Shown here: positions 27,244-34,766 of the stretch, piece after piece
Layout of the letters: the number at the start of each line of letters is the position of its first letter
Position numbering within the stretch: position 1 is the first letter of the stretch
Source of the DNA: Halomarina rubra
GTDB lineage: Archaea; Halobacteriota; Halobacteria; Halobacteriales; Haloarculaceae
Direction of reading: 5' to 3'
Length of the DNA stretch: 55,543 nucleotides
NCBI RefSeq assembly: GCF_023699475.1
Contig: NZ_JALXFV010000008.1
Coordinates: 227,442 to 282,984, forward strand
Translations under genes and position numbers: made by a program
Notes under the pieces: model-generated
Told to the model about the DNA's origin: nothing
Databases searched by the model: none
The model's input: the letters and a program-made list of their open reading frames with translations, nothing else

Positions 27244-27704
27244 GGGCGCTCGTGCAGGTCCGCGGCGAGGTCGACATGAGCTACCGGGTGCAGGACACCA
27301 TCGACATGCTCAACCTCGGGCGTGTCAACCACTGCGTGTTCGTCCCCGACACCGACACCTACCGCGGGATGGTCACGAAGGTCAACGACTGGGTCGCCCA
27401 CGGCGAGCCCAGCCAGGACGTCGTGGCGAAACTCATCGGGACGCGCGCCGAGCCCGCCGAGGGCGACGACGACATCACCGACGAGTGGGTGGCGGACAAC
27501 ACCGACTACGACAGTATCGACGCGCTGGCAGCGGCGCTCGTGGACGAGGAGACGACACTGCGAAAGCAGGGTCTCTCGCCCACGCTTCGCCTACATCCGC
27601 CGCGTGGCGGGCACGACGGCATCAAGCACCCCACGAAGGAGGGTGGCCAGCTCGGCAAGCACACGACCGAGGAGATCGACTCTCTCCTCACCCAGATGCG
27701 ATGA
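27240..27704 (+). CDS. rpl30: Large-subunit ribosomal protein uL30 (archaeal type)
   Basis: A 154-residue archaeal-length L30, longer than the about 60-residue bacterial form. [20 protein letters not shown] and [20 protein letters not shown] are the family signature. The C-terminal part ends [20 protein letters not shown] and [14 protein letters not shown]. It overlaps uL15 by 4 nt. Confidence 0.97.
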   Translation: MRALVQVRGEVDMSYRVQDTIDMLNLGRVNHCVFVPDTDTYRGMVTKVNDWVAHGEPSQDVVAKLIGTRAEPAEGDDDITDEWVADNTDYDSIDALAAALVDEETTLRKQGLSPTLRLHPPRGGHDGIKHPTKEGGQLGKHTTEEIDSLLTQMR

Positions 27705-28198
27705 CGAGCAAGAAACGACGACAGCGTGGCTCGCGCACGCACGGCGGCGGTACGCACAAGAACCGGCGTGGTGCCGGTCACCGTGGTGGCCGTGGTCGCG
27801 CCGGTCGCGCCAAACACGAGTTCCACAACTACGAACCGCTGGGCAAACACGGGTTCGACCGCCCGGAGAAGGCAAAGGAGACGGTCGCGACCATCTCCCT
27901 GCAGAAGCTCGACGAGGACATCGCGGTGTACGCCGCCGAGGGCCTCGCCGAGGAGTCCGGTGACGGCTACGAGCTCGACGCTCGCGACATCGTCGACCCC
28001 GCCGCGGAGGTCGACTACGTGAAGGTGCTCGGTGCGAACCAGCTCCACAGCACGCTCACCATCACGGCCGACGCGTTCTCCGAGAGCGCCGTCGAACTCG
28101 TCGAGTCCGAAGGTGGCGAGGTCGTCCTCACCGAGCGCGGTGAGGAGCGACTCGCTGCGATGGAAGACGACGAAGCCGAAGACGACGACGAGCAGTAA
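27701..28198 (+). CDS. rpl15: Large-subunit ribosomal protein uL15
   Basis: A 165-residue protein. I chose the ATG at 27701 (overlapping the uL30 TGA) because the basic Gly-rich start [20 protein letters not shown] begins there. GAGHRGGRGRAGRAKHEFHN follows and YVKVLGANQLHSTLTITADA is the C-terminal signature. The acidic tail ends EDDDEQ. It is the last ribosomal gene of the operon; 213 nt then separate it from secY. Confidence 0.97.
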   Translation: MTSKKRRQRGSRTHGGGTHKNRRGAGHRGGRGRAGRAKHEFHNYEPLGKHGFDRPEKAKETVATISLQKLDEDIAVYAAEGLAEESGDGYELDARDIVDPAAEVDYVKVLGANQLHSTLTITADAFSESAVELVESEGGEVVLTERGEERLAAMEDDEAEDDDEQ

Positions 28199-28411
28199 GT
28201 CGGCGTCCGCTCGATTCGACTCGCTTTCTTCAGCCGCTCCCCGCAGAGCGCCAGCGCCGGCGTGACGGCCGGGGCGGACACCGTACGCCGACTGATACGT
28301 CCTCGCACACCCGACAGTCCAGATACGCCCGACGGCGACCGAATTTCGCCCCCGAAGGCTAGGAAACGAGTCGAAGGACATACATGGGCCCGAAGGTAAG
28401 CCTGCGTCAGA

Positions 28412-29890
28412 ATGAGTTGGAAGGAGACCGCCGCACCCGTACTCACGCGGATGCCCACCGTGGCCCGACCGGAGGGCCACGTCCCGTTCAGGAGGAAGCT
28501 CACCTGGACGGCCGGCGTCCTCGTGCTCTACTTCTTCCTGACCAACGTGCTCATCTTCGGGCTCGCAGGGACAGGGAGTGACGCATTCGGGCAGTTCAGA
28601 ACAATCCTCGCGGGAGGACAGGGGAGTATCCTCCAGTTGGGTATCGGCCCCATCGTCACCGCGAGCATCGTCCTGCAGTTGCTCGGTGGTGCGAACCTCC
28701 TCGGACTCGACACCAGCGACCCGCGCGACCAGGCGCTGTATCAGGGCCTCCAGAAGCTCCTGGTCGTCGTGATGATCTTCCTGACGGGCATCCCGCTGGT
28801 GTTCCTCGGGAACTTCCTGCCCGCGAGCGGTCAGATAGCGAGCAGTCTCGGTGTCTCGACGTTCGCGATGCAGTGTCTCATCTTCACGCAGATCGCCATC
28901 GGCGGTCTCCTCATCCTGTTCATGGACGAGGTCATCTCGAAGTGGGGGGTCGGCTCCGGTGTCGGCCTGTTCATCGTCGCCGGCGTGAGCCAGCGTCTCG
29001 TCGGTGGGTTCATCGGGTGGTCGGGCCTGACGAACCAGACCGGCTTCTTCGAGGCGTGGTTCAACATCATCACCGGCGGCGTCGAGACGCCACCGCTGTT
29101 CTCCGCCGACGGCATCCAGTTCCTGCTGGGGTCGGGTGGGGGCCAGCTACTCGCACTCGTCACGACGCTGCTCATCTTCGGCATCGTCGTCTACGCGGAG
29201 TCCGTCCGCGTCGAGATTCCGCTGAGCCACGCGAAGGTTCGCGGTGCTCGGGGTCGATTCCCCGTGAAGCTCATCTACGCGAGCGTTCTGCCGATGATTC
29301 TCGTCCGCGCGCTGCAGGCGAACATCCAGTTCCTCGGGCGCATCCTCCGCTCTCAGCTCGGTGAGGGGATGCCCGACTGGCTGGGCGTCTACCAGCAGAC
29401 CCAACAGGGGTTCGTCCCCACGGGTGGGCTGTTCTACTACTTCGCGCCCATCTACACGCCACAGGACTGGGTCAACGCCCTCGGGACGAACACGCTCGAC
29501 ATCCTCATCCGCATCGGCGTCGACCTGACGTTCATGGTCATCGGCGGAGCCATCTTCGCGGTGTTCTGGGTCGAGACCTCCGGCATGGGTCCCGACGCCA
29601 CCGCCAAGCAGATTCAGAACTCCGGGATGCAGATTCCCGGCTTCCGGAAGAGCCCGAAGGTCATGGAGAAGGTGCTCGCCCGCTACATCCCACAGGTGAC
29701 GGTCATCGGTGGGGCGCTCGTCGGCCTGCTCGCCGTCGCAGCGAACATGCTCGGCACCATCGGGACCGTCTCCGGGACGGGCCTGCTGCTGACGGTCTCC
29801 ATCACGTACAAGCTGTACGAGGAGATCGCCGAAGAGCAGCTCATGGAGATGCACCCCATGATGCGACAGGTGTTCGGAAGCGCCGACTGA
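28412..29890 (+). CDS. secY: Preprotein translocase subunit SecY (Sec61-alpha homologue)
   Basis: A ten-span channel subunit, 492 residues. It starts MSWKETAAPVLTRMPTVARP, and the first transmembrane helix with plug region follows (FRRKLTWTAGVLVLYFFLTN). TASIVLQLLGGANLLGLDTS, RVEIPLSHAKVRGARGRFPV and the C-terminal SGTGLLLTVSITYKLYEEIA are SecY signatures. It probably has its own promoter in the 213-nt gap (A/T-rich near 28374-28384), though read-through from the ribosomal operon is possible. Downstream hairpin at 29934-29957. In many archaea adk follows; here it lies about 15.5 kb away. Confidence 0.97.
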   Translation: MSWKETAAPVLTRMPTVARPEGHVPFRRKLTWTAGVLVLYFFLTNVLIFGLAGTGSDAFGQFRTILAGGQGSILQLGIGPIVTASIVLQLLGGANLLGLDTSDPRDQALYQGLQKLLVVVMIFLTGIPLVFLGNFLPASGQIASSLGVSTFAMQCLIFTQIAIGGLLILFMDEVISKWGVGSGVGLFIVAGVSQRLVGGFIGWSGLTNQTGFFEAWFNIITGGVETPPLFSADGIQFLLGSGGGQLLALVTTLLIFGIVVYAESVRVEIPLSHAKVRGARGRFPVKLIYASVLPMILVRALQANIQFLGRILRSQLGEGMPDWLGVYQQTQQGFVPTGGLFYYFAPIYTPQDWVNALGTNTLDILIRIGVDLTFMVIGGAIFAVFWVETSGMGPDATAKQIQNSGMQIPGFRKSPKVMEKVLARYIPQVTVIGGALVGLLAVAANMLGTIGTVSGTGLLLTVSITYKLYEEIAEEQLMEMHPMMRQVFGSAD

Positions 29891-29933
29891 CCGCCGGGAC
29901 ACCGCTGCTCACTTTCGGTACCGTCGACCGCCC

Positions 29934-29957
29934 GAGAGTCACGACACCGTGACTCTC
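29934..29957 (+). terminator. Hairpin downstream of secY
   Basis: GAGAGTCAC at 29934-29942 pairs perfectly with GTGACTCTC at 29949-29957 around a 6-nt loop, and ACGTTTG follows. It is 43 nt after the secY stop and ends just before the next gene's promoter, so it is a reasonable terminator. Confidence 0.5.
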
Positions 29958-29981
29958 ACGTTTGTATCAAAGTTCGGACAG

Positions 29982-29989
29982 GTTTATCC
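29982..29989 (+). promoter_or_regulatory. TATA-like box of the 30014 gene
   Basis: GTTTATCC lies 25-32 nt upstream of the ATG at 30014, so the transcript is predicted to be leaderless. Confidence 0.5.
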
Positions 29990-30013
29990 TCCGGTTCGTG
30001 GTACGGTGTGGCG

Positions 30014-30559
30014 ATGGCAACGACCCTCGCGACCGTCGAGAAGGTCGGCTACGTGCTCTGGGGCGCGGTCCTCGCACTCGGTGTCGTCGTCGGACTGAGC
30101 CTCGTCGGCGGGAGCGCCACCGACAGCGGCGGACACGACGCCGTCCGGGCGGGGCCGGCCACGCCGACCGACGGTCAGACCGACGCGGCGGCGGTCGTCG
30201 AGGAACGTCGGGGGGTGCCGGTCTCGCTGGACCTCGACCGTGACGGCCCGGCGGTCGACGTCGGTCTCGACCTGTCCGGCGTCGGCGTCGACGTCGAGAA
30301 CGCCGGCCACCCGAGCGAGCGCCAGTCCGTCGAACTCCGCTCGGACGCCCTCGAAGGCGAGACGGCCGAGAGCGCCGGCGTCGGTCTGTGCGCGCTCGGT
30401 CTCGGTGAGGAGAACCCCTCCGGGGTCCGCGTCGCCGTCGACGGGGAGTCCGGGTCGGTCGTGGCGGACATCGACCCCCCGCCCGACACCACTCGAGAGT
30501 CGACCGCCGAGTCGGCACGAGACGTCGTCGAACGCTGTTCGCGTACCGAGCGTTCCTGA
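30014..30559 (+). CDS. Uncharacterised membrane-anchored protein
   Basis: A 181-residue protein that I do not recognise. One hydrophobic segment (about residues 9-34, KVGYVLWGAVLALGVVVGLS) is followed by a Gly/Asp/Ala-rich exterior domain with a VSLDLDRDGPAVDVGLDLSG beta-rich block, a single Cys near residue 125, and a second Cys near the C-terminus. It could be a signal-anchored surface protein. The ATG at 30014 was preferred to the in-frame GTG two codons upstream because of the TATA spacing. Confidence 0.6.
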   Translation: MATTLATVEKVGYVLWGAVLALGVVVGLSLVGGSATDSGGHDAVRAGPATPTDGQTDAAAVVEERRGVPVSLDLDRDGPAVDVGLDLSGVGVDVENAGHPSERQSVELRSDALEGETAESAGVGLCALGLGEENPSGVRVAVDGESGSVVADIDPPPDTTRESTAESARDVVERCSRTERS

Positions 30560-30797
30560 CCGGCACACGACGTGCGTCCCCGACGGCGAACTCACGCGCT
30601 CGTCTGTGAGTGGCCTGTTCGTCGTGGTCCGGGACGTCGTGGCCCGGCTATCGGCACCTCCGTAATTCGGGTATCGGTACTGTCCCGGAAACCTATCACG
30701 TTCACGACAGGCTTACCCGGCGAGCGAGCGGACTGGGGGGTATGAGCCGGGGGTGCCAGGAAGCGACGTCGCCAGCAGGTAGCGGGTGTGGTCGCCG

Positions 30798-32066
30798 GTG
30801 AGCGTCGACCTCGGGCGGTCGTCGGTCGACCGACAGCGACTCACGCTGTGGGCGCTCGCCTTCGCGTTGCTCGTCGTGCTGGCGTTCGTCGCCTGGTCGT
30901 ACGTCGGCACGCTCGTCTTCGGTCTGTTCGTCTACTACGCGACCCGACCCGTCATGGAGCGAGTCGCGGGGCGGGTCGCCTCCCGGACGCTCGCGGCGGC
31001 GGTCGCGCTGCTCGCGTTCGTCGTCCCCGCACTGCTGTTGTTCGCGTACGCCATCGCCGTCGCTCTCACGGAGGTGGCAGCGTTCGTGACCTCAGAGGAG
31101 GTGGGCGAGACGCTCGCCGTCCTCGAACCGTACCTGCCGCTGTCTGCGCTGGCGGGCGGACTCGACAGTCTCGTCCGAGTGGTCGTCGCCGACCCCGCCC
31201 GCCTCCAGGCGTTGACGACCGACGAGACGTTCCTCGCGGTCGTCGAGGCGACGCTCGGGTCGGTCGGCTTCCTCGGCAGCGCCGGCCTCCACGCGTTCAT
31301 CGTGCTCGTCGTCTCGTTCTACCTGCTTCGCGACGACTACCGCATCGTCGCGTGGGCGCGCTCGACGTTCCTCCGGCAGGGGAGCGTCGCCGAACGCTAC
31401 TTCGTCGTCGTCGACGAGGACCTCCGCAGCGTCTACTTCGGGAACATCGTCAACGCCGCGGTGACCGGCTTGCTCGCCGGGGTGGTGTTCAACCTGCTCA
31501 ACCTCGTCGCCCCCGCGGTCGTCGCCGTCCCCCAACCGACGCTGGTCGGACTGCTCGTGGGGGTCGCCAGTCTCGTCCCCGTCGTCGGCATCAAACTCGT
31601 CTGGGTGCCGGTGGCGCTCGTCCTCGCGGCCGTCGCCGTCCTCGAAGACCCGACGACCCTCTGGTTCGTCGCGCTGTTCGCCGTCGTCTCCGTCGTCGTC
31701 GTCGACTGGATACCCGACCAGGTGCTCCGCCCGTTCGTCAGCGGCCGGAACGTCCACGTCGGGGCCATCATGCTCGCGTACATCTTCGGGCCGCTGCTCT
31801 GGGGGTGGTACGGCATCTTCCTCGGCCCGCTGGTGCTCGTCCTCGGCTTCGAGTTCGGCCGCGTGGTCGCGCCGTGGCTGGCCGACCCGCGCTGGACCGA
31901 GTTCCAGGTCGGCGACGCCACGACCGCGCCGGACGCCGACACTCCGACCGTCCCGGACGCCGACTCGGCTACCGACCGAGACGCGACCGAGGAGTCGCGC
32001 GCGGCCGACGACGCGGGACCCACACCCGACGACGCGCTCGGGAGAGACCCGACGACGGAAGACTGA
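30798..32066 (+). CDS. AI-2E (PerM) family transporter
   Basis: Polytopic protein of 422 residues of the AI-2E exporter/PerM family; some relatives are Na+/H+ antiporters, and the substrate here is unknown. Start chosen at GTG 30798 (VSVDLGRSSVDRQRLTLWAL); the GTG at 30786 is an alternative that adds four residues. About eight hydrophobic spans are visible. The family block near VSFYLLRDDYRIVAWARSTF is followed by YFGNIVNAAVTGLLAGVVFN and AIMLAYIFGPLLWGWYGIFL. The last about 70 residues are an acidic Asp/Thr/Ala-rich tail. The SHOCT-domain gene follows 66 nt later. Confidence 0.85.
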   Translation: MSVDLGRSSVDRQRLTLWALAFALLVVLAFVAWSYVGTLVFGLFVYYATRPVMERVAGRVASRTLAAAVALLAFVVPALLLFAYAIAVALTEVAAFVTSEEVGETLAVLEPYLPLSALAGGLDSLVRVVVADPARLQALTTDETFLAVVEATLGSVGFLGSAGLHAFIVLVVSFYLLRDDYRIVAWARSTFLRQGSVAERYFVVVDEDLRSVYFGNIVNAAVTGLLAGVVFNLLNLVAPAVVAVPQPTLVGLLVGVASLVPVVGIKLVWVPVALVLAAVAVLEDPTTLWFVALFAVVSVVVVDWIPDQVLRPFVSGRNVHVGAIMLAYIFGPLLWGWYGIFLGPLVLVLGFEFGRVVAPWLADPRWTEFQVGDATTAPDADTPTVPDADSATDRDATEESRAADDAGPTPDDALGRDPTTED

Positions 32067-32132
32067 CCCACCGGTCTCGGTGCCGGGCGACGCTGCCGCA
32101 GGATACATGGCTTCGAGGCTGGTAGGGCGGGT

Positions 32133-32612
32133 ATGCTCGGAGTGTTGCTCGTCGCACTGGTCGTGCTGACGTGTCTGCTGGTCGCGGTCGTCGCCGCGGG
32201 CGCGCTGACCGCGCTGGCGACGCTCTCGGCCCCGCTGTCGGTGTTCCTCTCCGCGGTCGTCCCGTACGTCGCGGGCGCGGCGATACTGGGCGTGCTCGAA
32301 GTGGTCGTCGTGGTCGCCATCGCGTGGACGCTCGTCAAGCGCGCGGACTTCGACGTGCGTGGGAGTCGCCTCGAATCGCTCGCCGACCACGCCGAACGCC
32401 GCAGCGACCTCGCGCGGTCGCTGGGGCTGCAGTCGATAGTCGAGCGCTCCCCTGAACGCAAACGCGAGGACGCGCTCGACACCCTCAAACGCCGCTACGC
32501 GGACGGCGAGATAGACGACCGGGAGTTCGAGCGACGGCTGGGTCGACTGCTCGACGACGAGGACGTCGACAGCGTCCGTGCACGTCGCGAGCGGGCGAAG
32601 CTCAGGGAATGA
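32133..32612 (+). CDS. Membrane protein with C-terminal SHOCT domain
   Basis: A 159-residue protein. Residues 1-26 and about 35-72 are strongly hydrophobic (two or three spans). A charged helical region (about 75-110) follows. A SHOCT domain ends it: REDALDTLKRRYADGEIDDR, then EFERRLGRLL. SHOCT domains are short helical modules with proposed oligomerisation or membrane-stress roles, not proven here. It is in line with the upstream AI-2E transporter. Confidence 0.8.
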   Translation: MLGVLLVALVVLTCLLVAVVAAGALTALATLSAPLSVFLSAVVPYVAGAAILGVLEVVVVVAIAWTLVKRADFDVRGSRLESLADHAERRSDLARSLGLQSIVERSPERKREDALDTLKRRYADGEIDDREFERRLGRLLDDEDVDSVRARRERAKLRE

Positions 32613-32666
32613 CGAACGGCGAGGAGGAGAACGAGCGAGCGCGAACAACGACTGCCGCTGCGCGTC

Positions 32667-34004
32667 TCAGGCGTACCGCGAGGCGAGTTCCGTCGGCGTG
32701 ACGACCTGCAGGTCGCCGTTCTGCTGGAGCTCCTTCGTCCGTGCGACGAGCGCCTCGAACGCCGCTGGGTCGTCGATGTGGCGCGGCGTGAAGAACAGCA
32801 CCGCGGTCTGCTTGTGGGTCGCGGCGGCCTCGACGCACTCCGTGGCCCACTCCAGGTCGTCGGCGTCTATCGAGAGCACCGTCCGGGTGTCGGTGAGCTG
32901 GTCGTTGGTCCCCATCGACCCGCCGACGCCGACGAACGTCAGGTCGAACGATTCGTCCGCGTAGCCGAGCGTCTCGGCGGTGTAGTCACCGCGCGGCGGT
33001 CGGAACACGTTCGTCGCGCCGTCGAACCCGCGTTTCTCGAGTTGCGTCGTCGCTCCGGCGAGGGCGTCCTGCTCGCCCTGAATCTCGGTCAGACGCTTCG
33101 CTCCGAGCGTCGTCACGCCCATGTCCCAGCCGTCGGCGACCATCTCCTGGTAGTCGGAGATGGTCGGGTCGCTGGAGTGACCAAGCTTGTCGGGAGCGGC
33201 GAAGACGCCGCCGGCGAACCCTGCTTCCTTCATCGCGGGGTAGACGACGTCGACGTTGTTCTCGTGGGTCCCCTCCAGCGCGAACACGACCGTCCCCGTC
33301 TCGGGTTTCGGGTGGGTCCGGAGGTCGCTGGCGACGAACGTCGTCGAGTTACCGTCCCGGGCGTAGTGGTCGATGCGGATGTGGGTCAACTGCGAGAGGT
33401 CGATGGTGTCGGTGCTCTTCGCACCGGGGTCGATGCGGAGCCACTCGCCCGCGGCCTCCGACGGAATCTCGTCGCTGTGTTTCTCCTCGTTGCCGTTGAT
33501 GTCCTTGAGGTAGATTGCGATCTCGGCGCTGGAGACGGTCGTCTCCTCGAGTTTCACCGCCATCGAGAGCGTCTTGTTGGAGAAGTCCTGGGCCTGCCAG
33601 TACTTGCGTTCGACGCGGACGAGGCCGCCGTCGTCGGTCTCCATCCGGACGCCGGGGGTCCCCATGAACCCCTCGCCCTCGACGAGCGTCGCCGACCCGT
33701 TTCTCACCGACCACTGGTCGTCGAACATCGCGAAGTTGTCGTACAGGTCGCCCTGGTTGGCCATCCACGCCGGTGGGCCTTGGTCGGCCGGTGTCCCGGT
33801 GTCGGTCCCGTTCGGCGAGTCGGTGGGGGTGGCGTCGGTGGTGTCGTTCGGTGTCCCCGCGGGCGTGGCAGTCGGCGTGCCGGGGGTTCCGGTGTCGGTA
33901 CCGTTGGAGGGGCCGGTGCTGTCGGAACAGCCAGCGAGGCCCACGAAGGCGGCACCGACGGTTCCGAGGAAGGCGCGTCGGCGGACGGTATCGTTGGGTG
34001 CCAT
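32667..34004 (-). CDS. Polysaccharide-deacetylase-like lipoprotein with altered catalytic residues
   Basis: A 445-residue exported protein. Residues 1-26 are a Tat-type lipoprotein signal: VRRRAFLGTVGAAF then VGLAGC, with the lipobox Cys at 26. A Thr/Gly/Pro/Asp-rich linker follows (about 27-75). A beta-rich region lies at about 78-215 (carbohydrate-module-like). A NodB-like fold lies at about 230-445: VVFALEGTHENNVDVVYPAM, VADGWDMGVTTLGAKRL, FRPPRGDYTAETLGYADESF and AVLFFTPRHIDDPAAFEALV. In active deacetylases the first motif is TFDDG and the HxxxH motif follows; here they read ALEGTH and DMGVTT. Start: ATG 34004 rather than GTG 34013. Confidence 0.75.
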   Translation of the reverse strand: MAPNDTVRRRAFLGTVGAAFVGLAGCSDSTGPSNGTDTGTPGTPTATPAGTPNDTTDATPTDSPNGTDTGTPADQGPPAWMANQGDLYDNFAMFDDQWSVRNGSATLVEGEGFMGTPGVRMETDDGGLVRVERKYWQAQDFSNKTLSMAVKLEETTVSSAEIAIYLKDINGNEEKHSDEIPSEAAGEWLRIDPGAKSTDTIDLSQLTHIRIDHYARDGNSTTFVASDLRTHPKPETGTVVFALEGTHENNVDVVYPAMKEAGFAGGVFAAPDKLGHSSDPTISDYQEMVADGWDMGVTTLGAKRLTEIQGEQDALAGATTQLEKRGFDGATNVFRPPRGDYTAETLGYADESFDLTFVGVGGSMGTNDQLTDTRTVLSIDADDLEWATECVEAAATHKQTAVLFFTPRHIDDPAAFEALVARTKELQQNGDLQVVTPTELASRYA

Positions 34005-34261
34005 GGTCGTCACGCAGCATACAGACTCTACGGTCTTGGTAAGAACCTCACTAAGTCTGAGTACCCGTCGTCCGTGACTGTTCGTCGGGCGCGCGCGTCC
34101 CTCGTCGGCCGCGGCGTCGCGTCTGGCGCGGAAGGCCTCGCAGACGGGAGAATTCGACCCGTTAACGGGACGTTAGGTGGTGCCTCCGGAGCGGTCTCAC
34201 GGGTGATACTGTCGGGGCGGCGGCGATAGGACGGGCCGAGAGGGGGTCGTCTCGCGGGTGG

Positions 34262-34615
34262 TCACTGCGTCTCGGTCGCCGACTGACCGGGGTCCTCGTG
34301 GGTAGCCGCCGTCGGCTGCTGGAGGAGCCGTCGTCGCTTGGCGTAGGCGTGGAGGAAGCCGAGGGACACCAGACAGTACGCCGCCAGCAACGTCAGGACG
34401 AGGCCGGCCAGACCGATGGTCTGGTCGAGGACGGAGGGGACGCCGACGACGACGGACCCGCCCAGCGCCAGCAGGACGGCGGGTACCCCCACTGTCGTGT
34501 ACGCGATGGCCGTCGCGCGCGTCATCTGGCGCTGACCGCAGTCCGGGCAGTTCGACGCCTCGGCAGTTATCTCGACCCCACACGAGACACAGGGCAGTTC
34601 GCTCACATAGGACAT
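34262..34615 (-). CDS. Small zinc-ribbon membrane protein
   Basis: A 117-residue protein. A zinc ribbon is at residues about 8-28: LPCVSCGVEITAEASNCPDCG (CxxC and CxxC). It is followed by two or three hydrophobic spans (about 35-55 and 65-90) and a basic then polar tail. Function unknown; zinc-ribbon plus transmembrane proteins are common and usually uncharacterised in haloarchaea. The start is the ATG at 34615. The next gene lies on the same strand, about 150 nt further upstream. Confidence 0.75.
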   Translation of the reverse strand: MSYVSELPCVSCGVEITAEASNCPDCGQRQMTRATAIAYTTVGVPAVLLALGGSVVVGVPSVLDQTIGLAGLVLTLLAAYCLVSLGFLHAYAKRRRLLQQPTAATHEDPGQSATETQ

Positions 34616-34766
34616 ACTGCTGTCTACCGTATTGAGTGTTCGGGAACTGGAGATGAGTCTGACGCCCGTCTGCCGGTGGGCGTCCGTCGTCGACCGCACC
34701 GCTCGCTGGTGCGGTACGGTCGGTGTCGGACGAGAGGAGAGACCGGACGGCGCGGTCGGAGGGCCG

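Noticed and set aside
28384-28581. Short frame overlapping the secY start
   Set aside because: Different frame from SecY and Arg/His-rich; the SecY start at 28412 matches the family.
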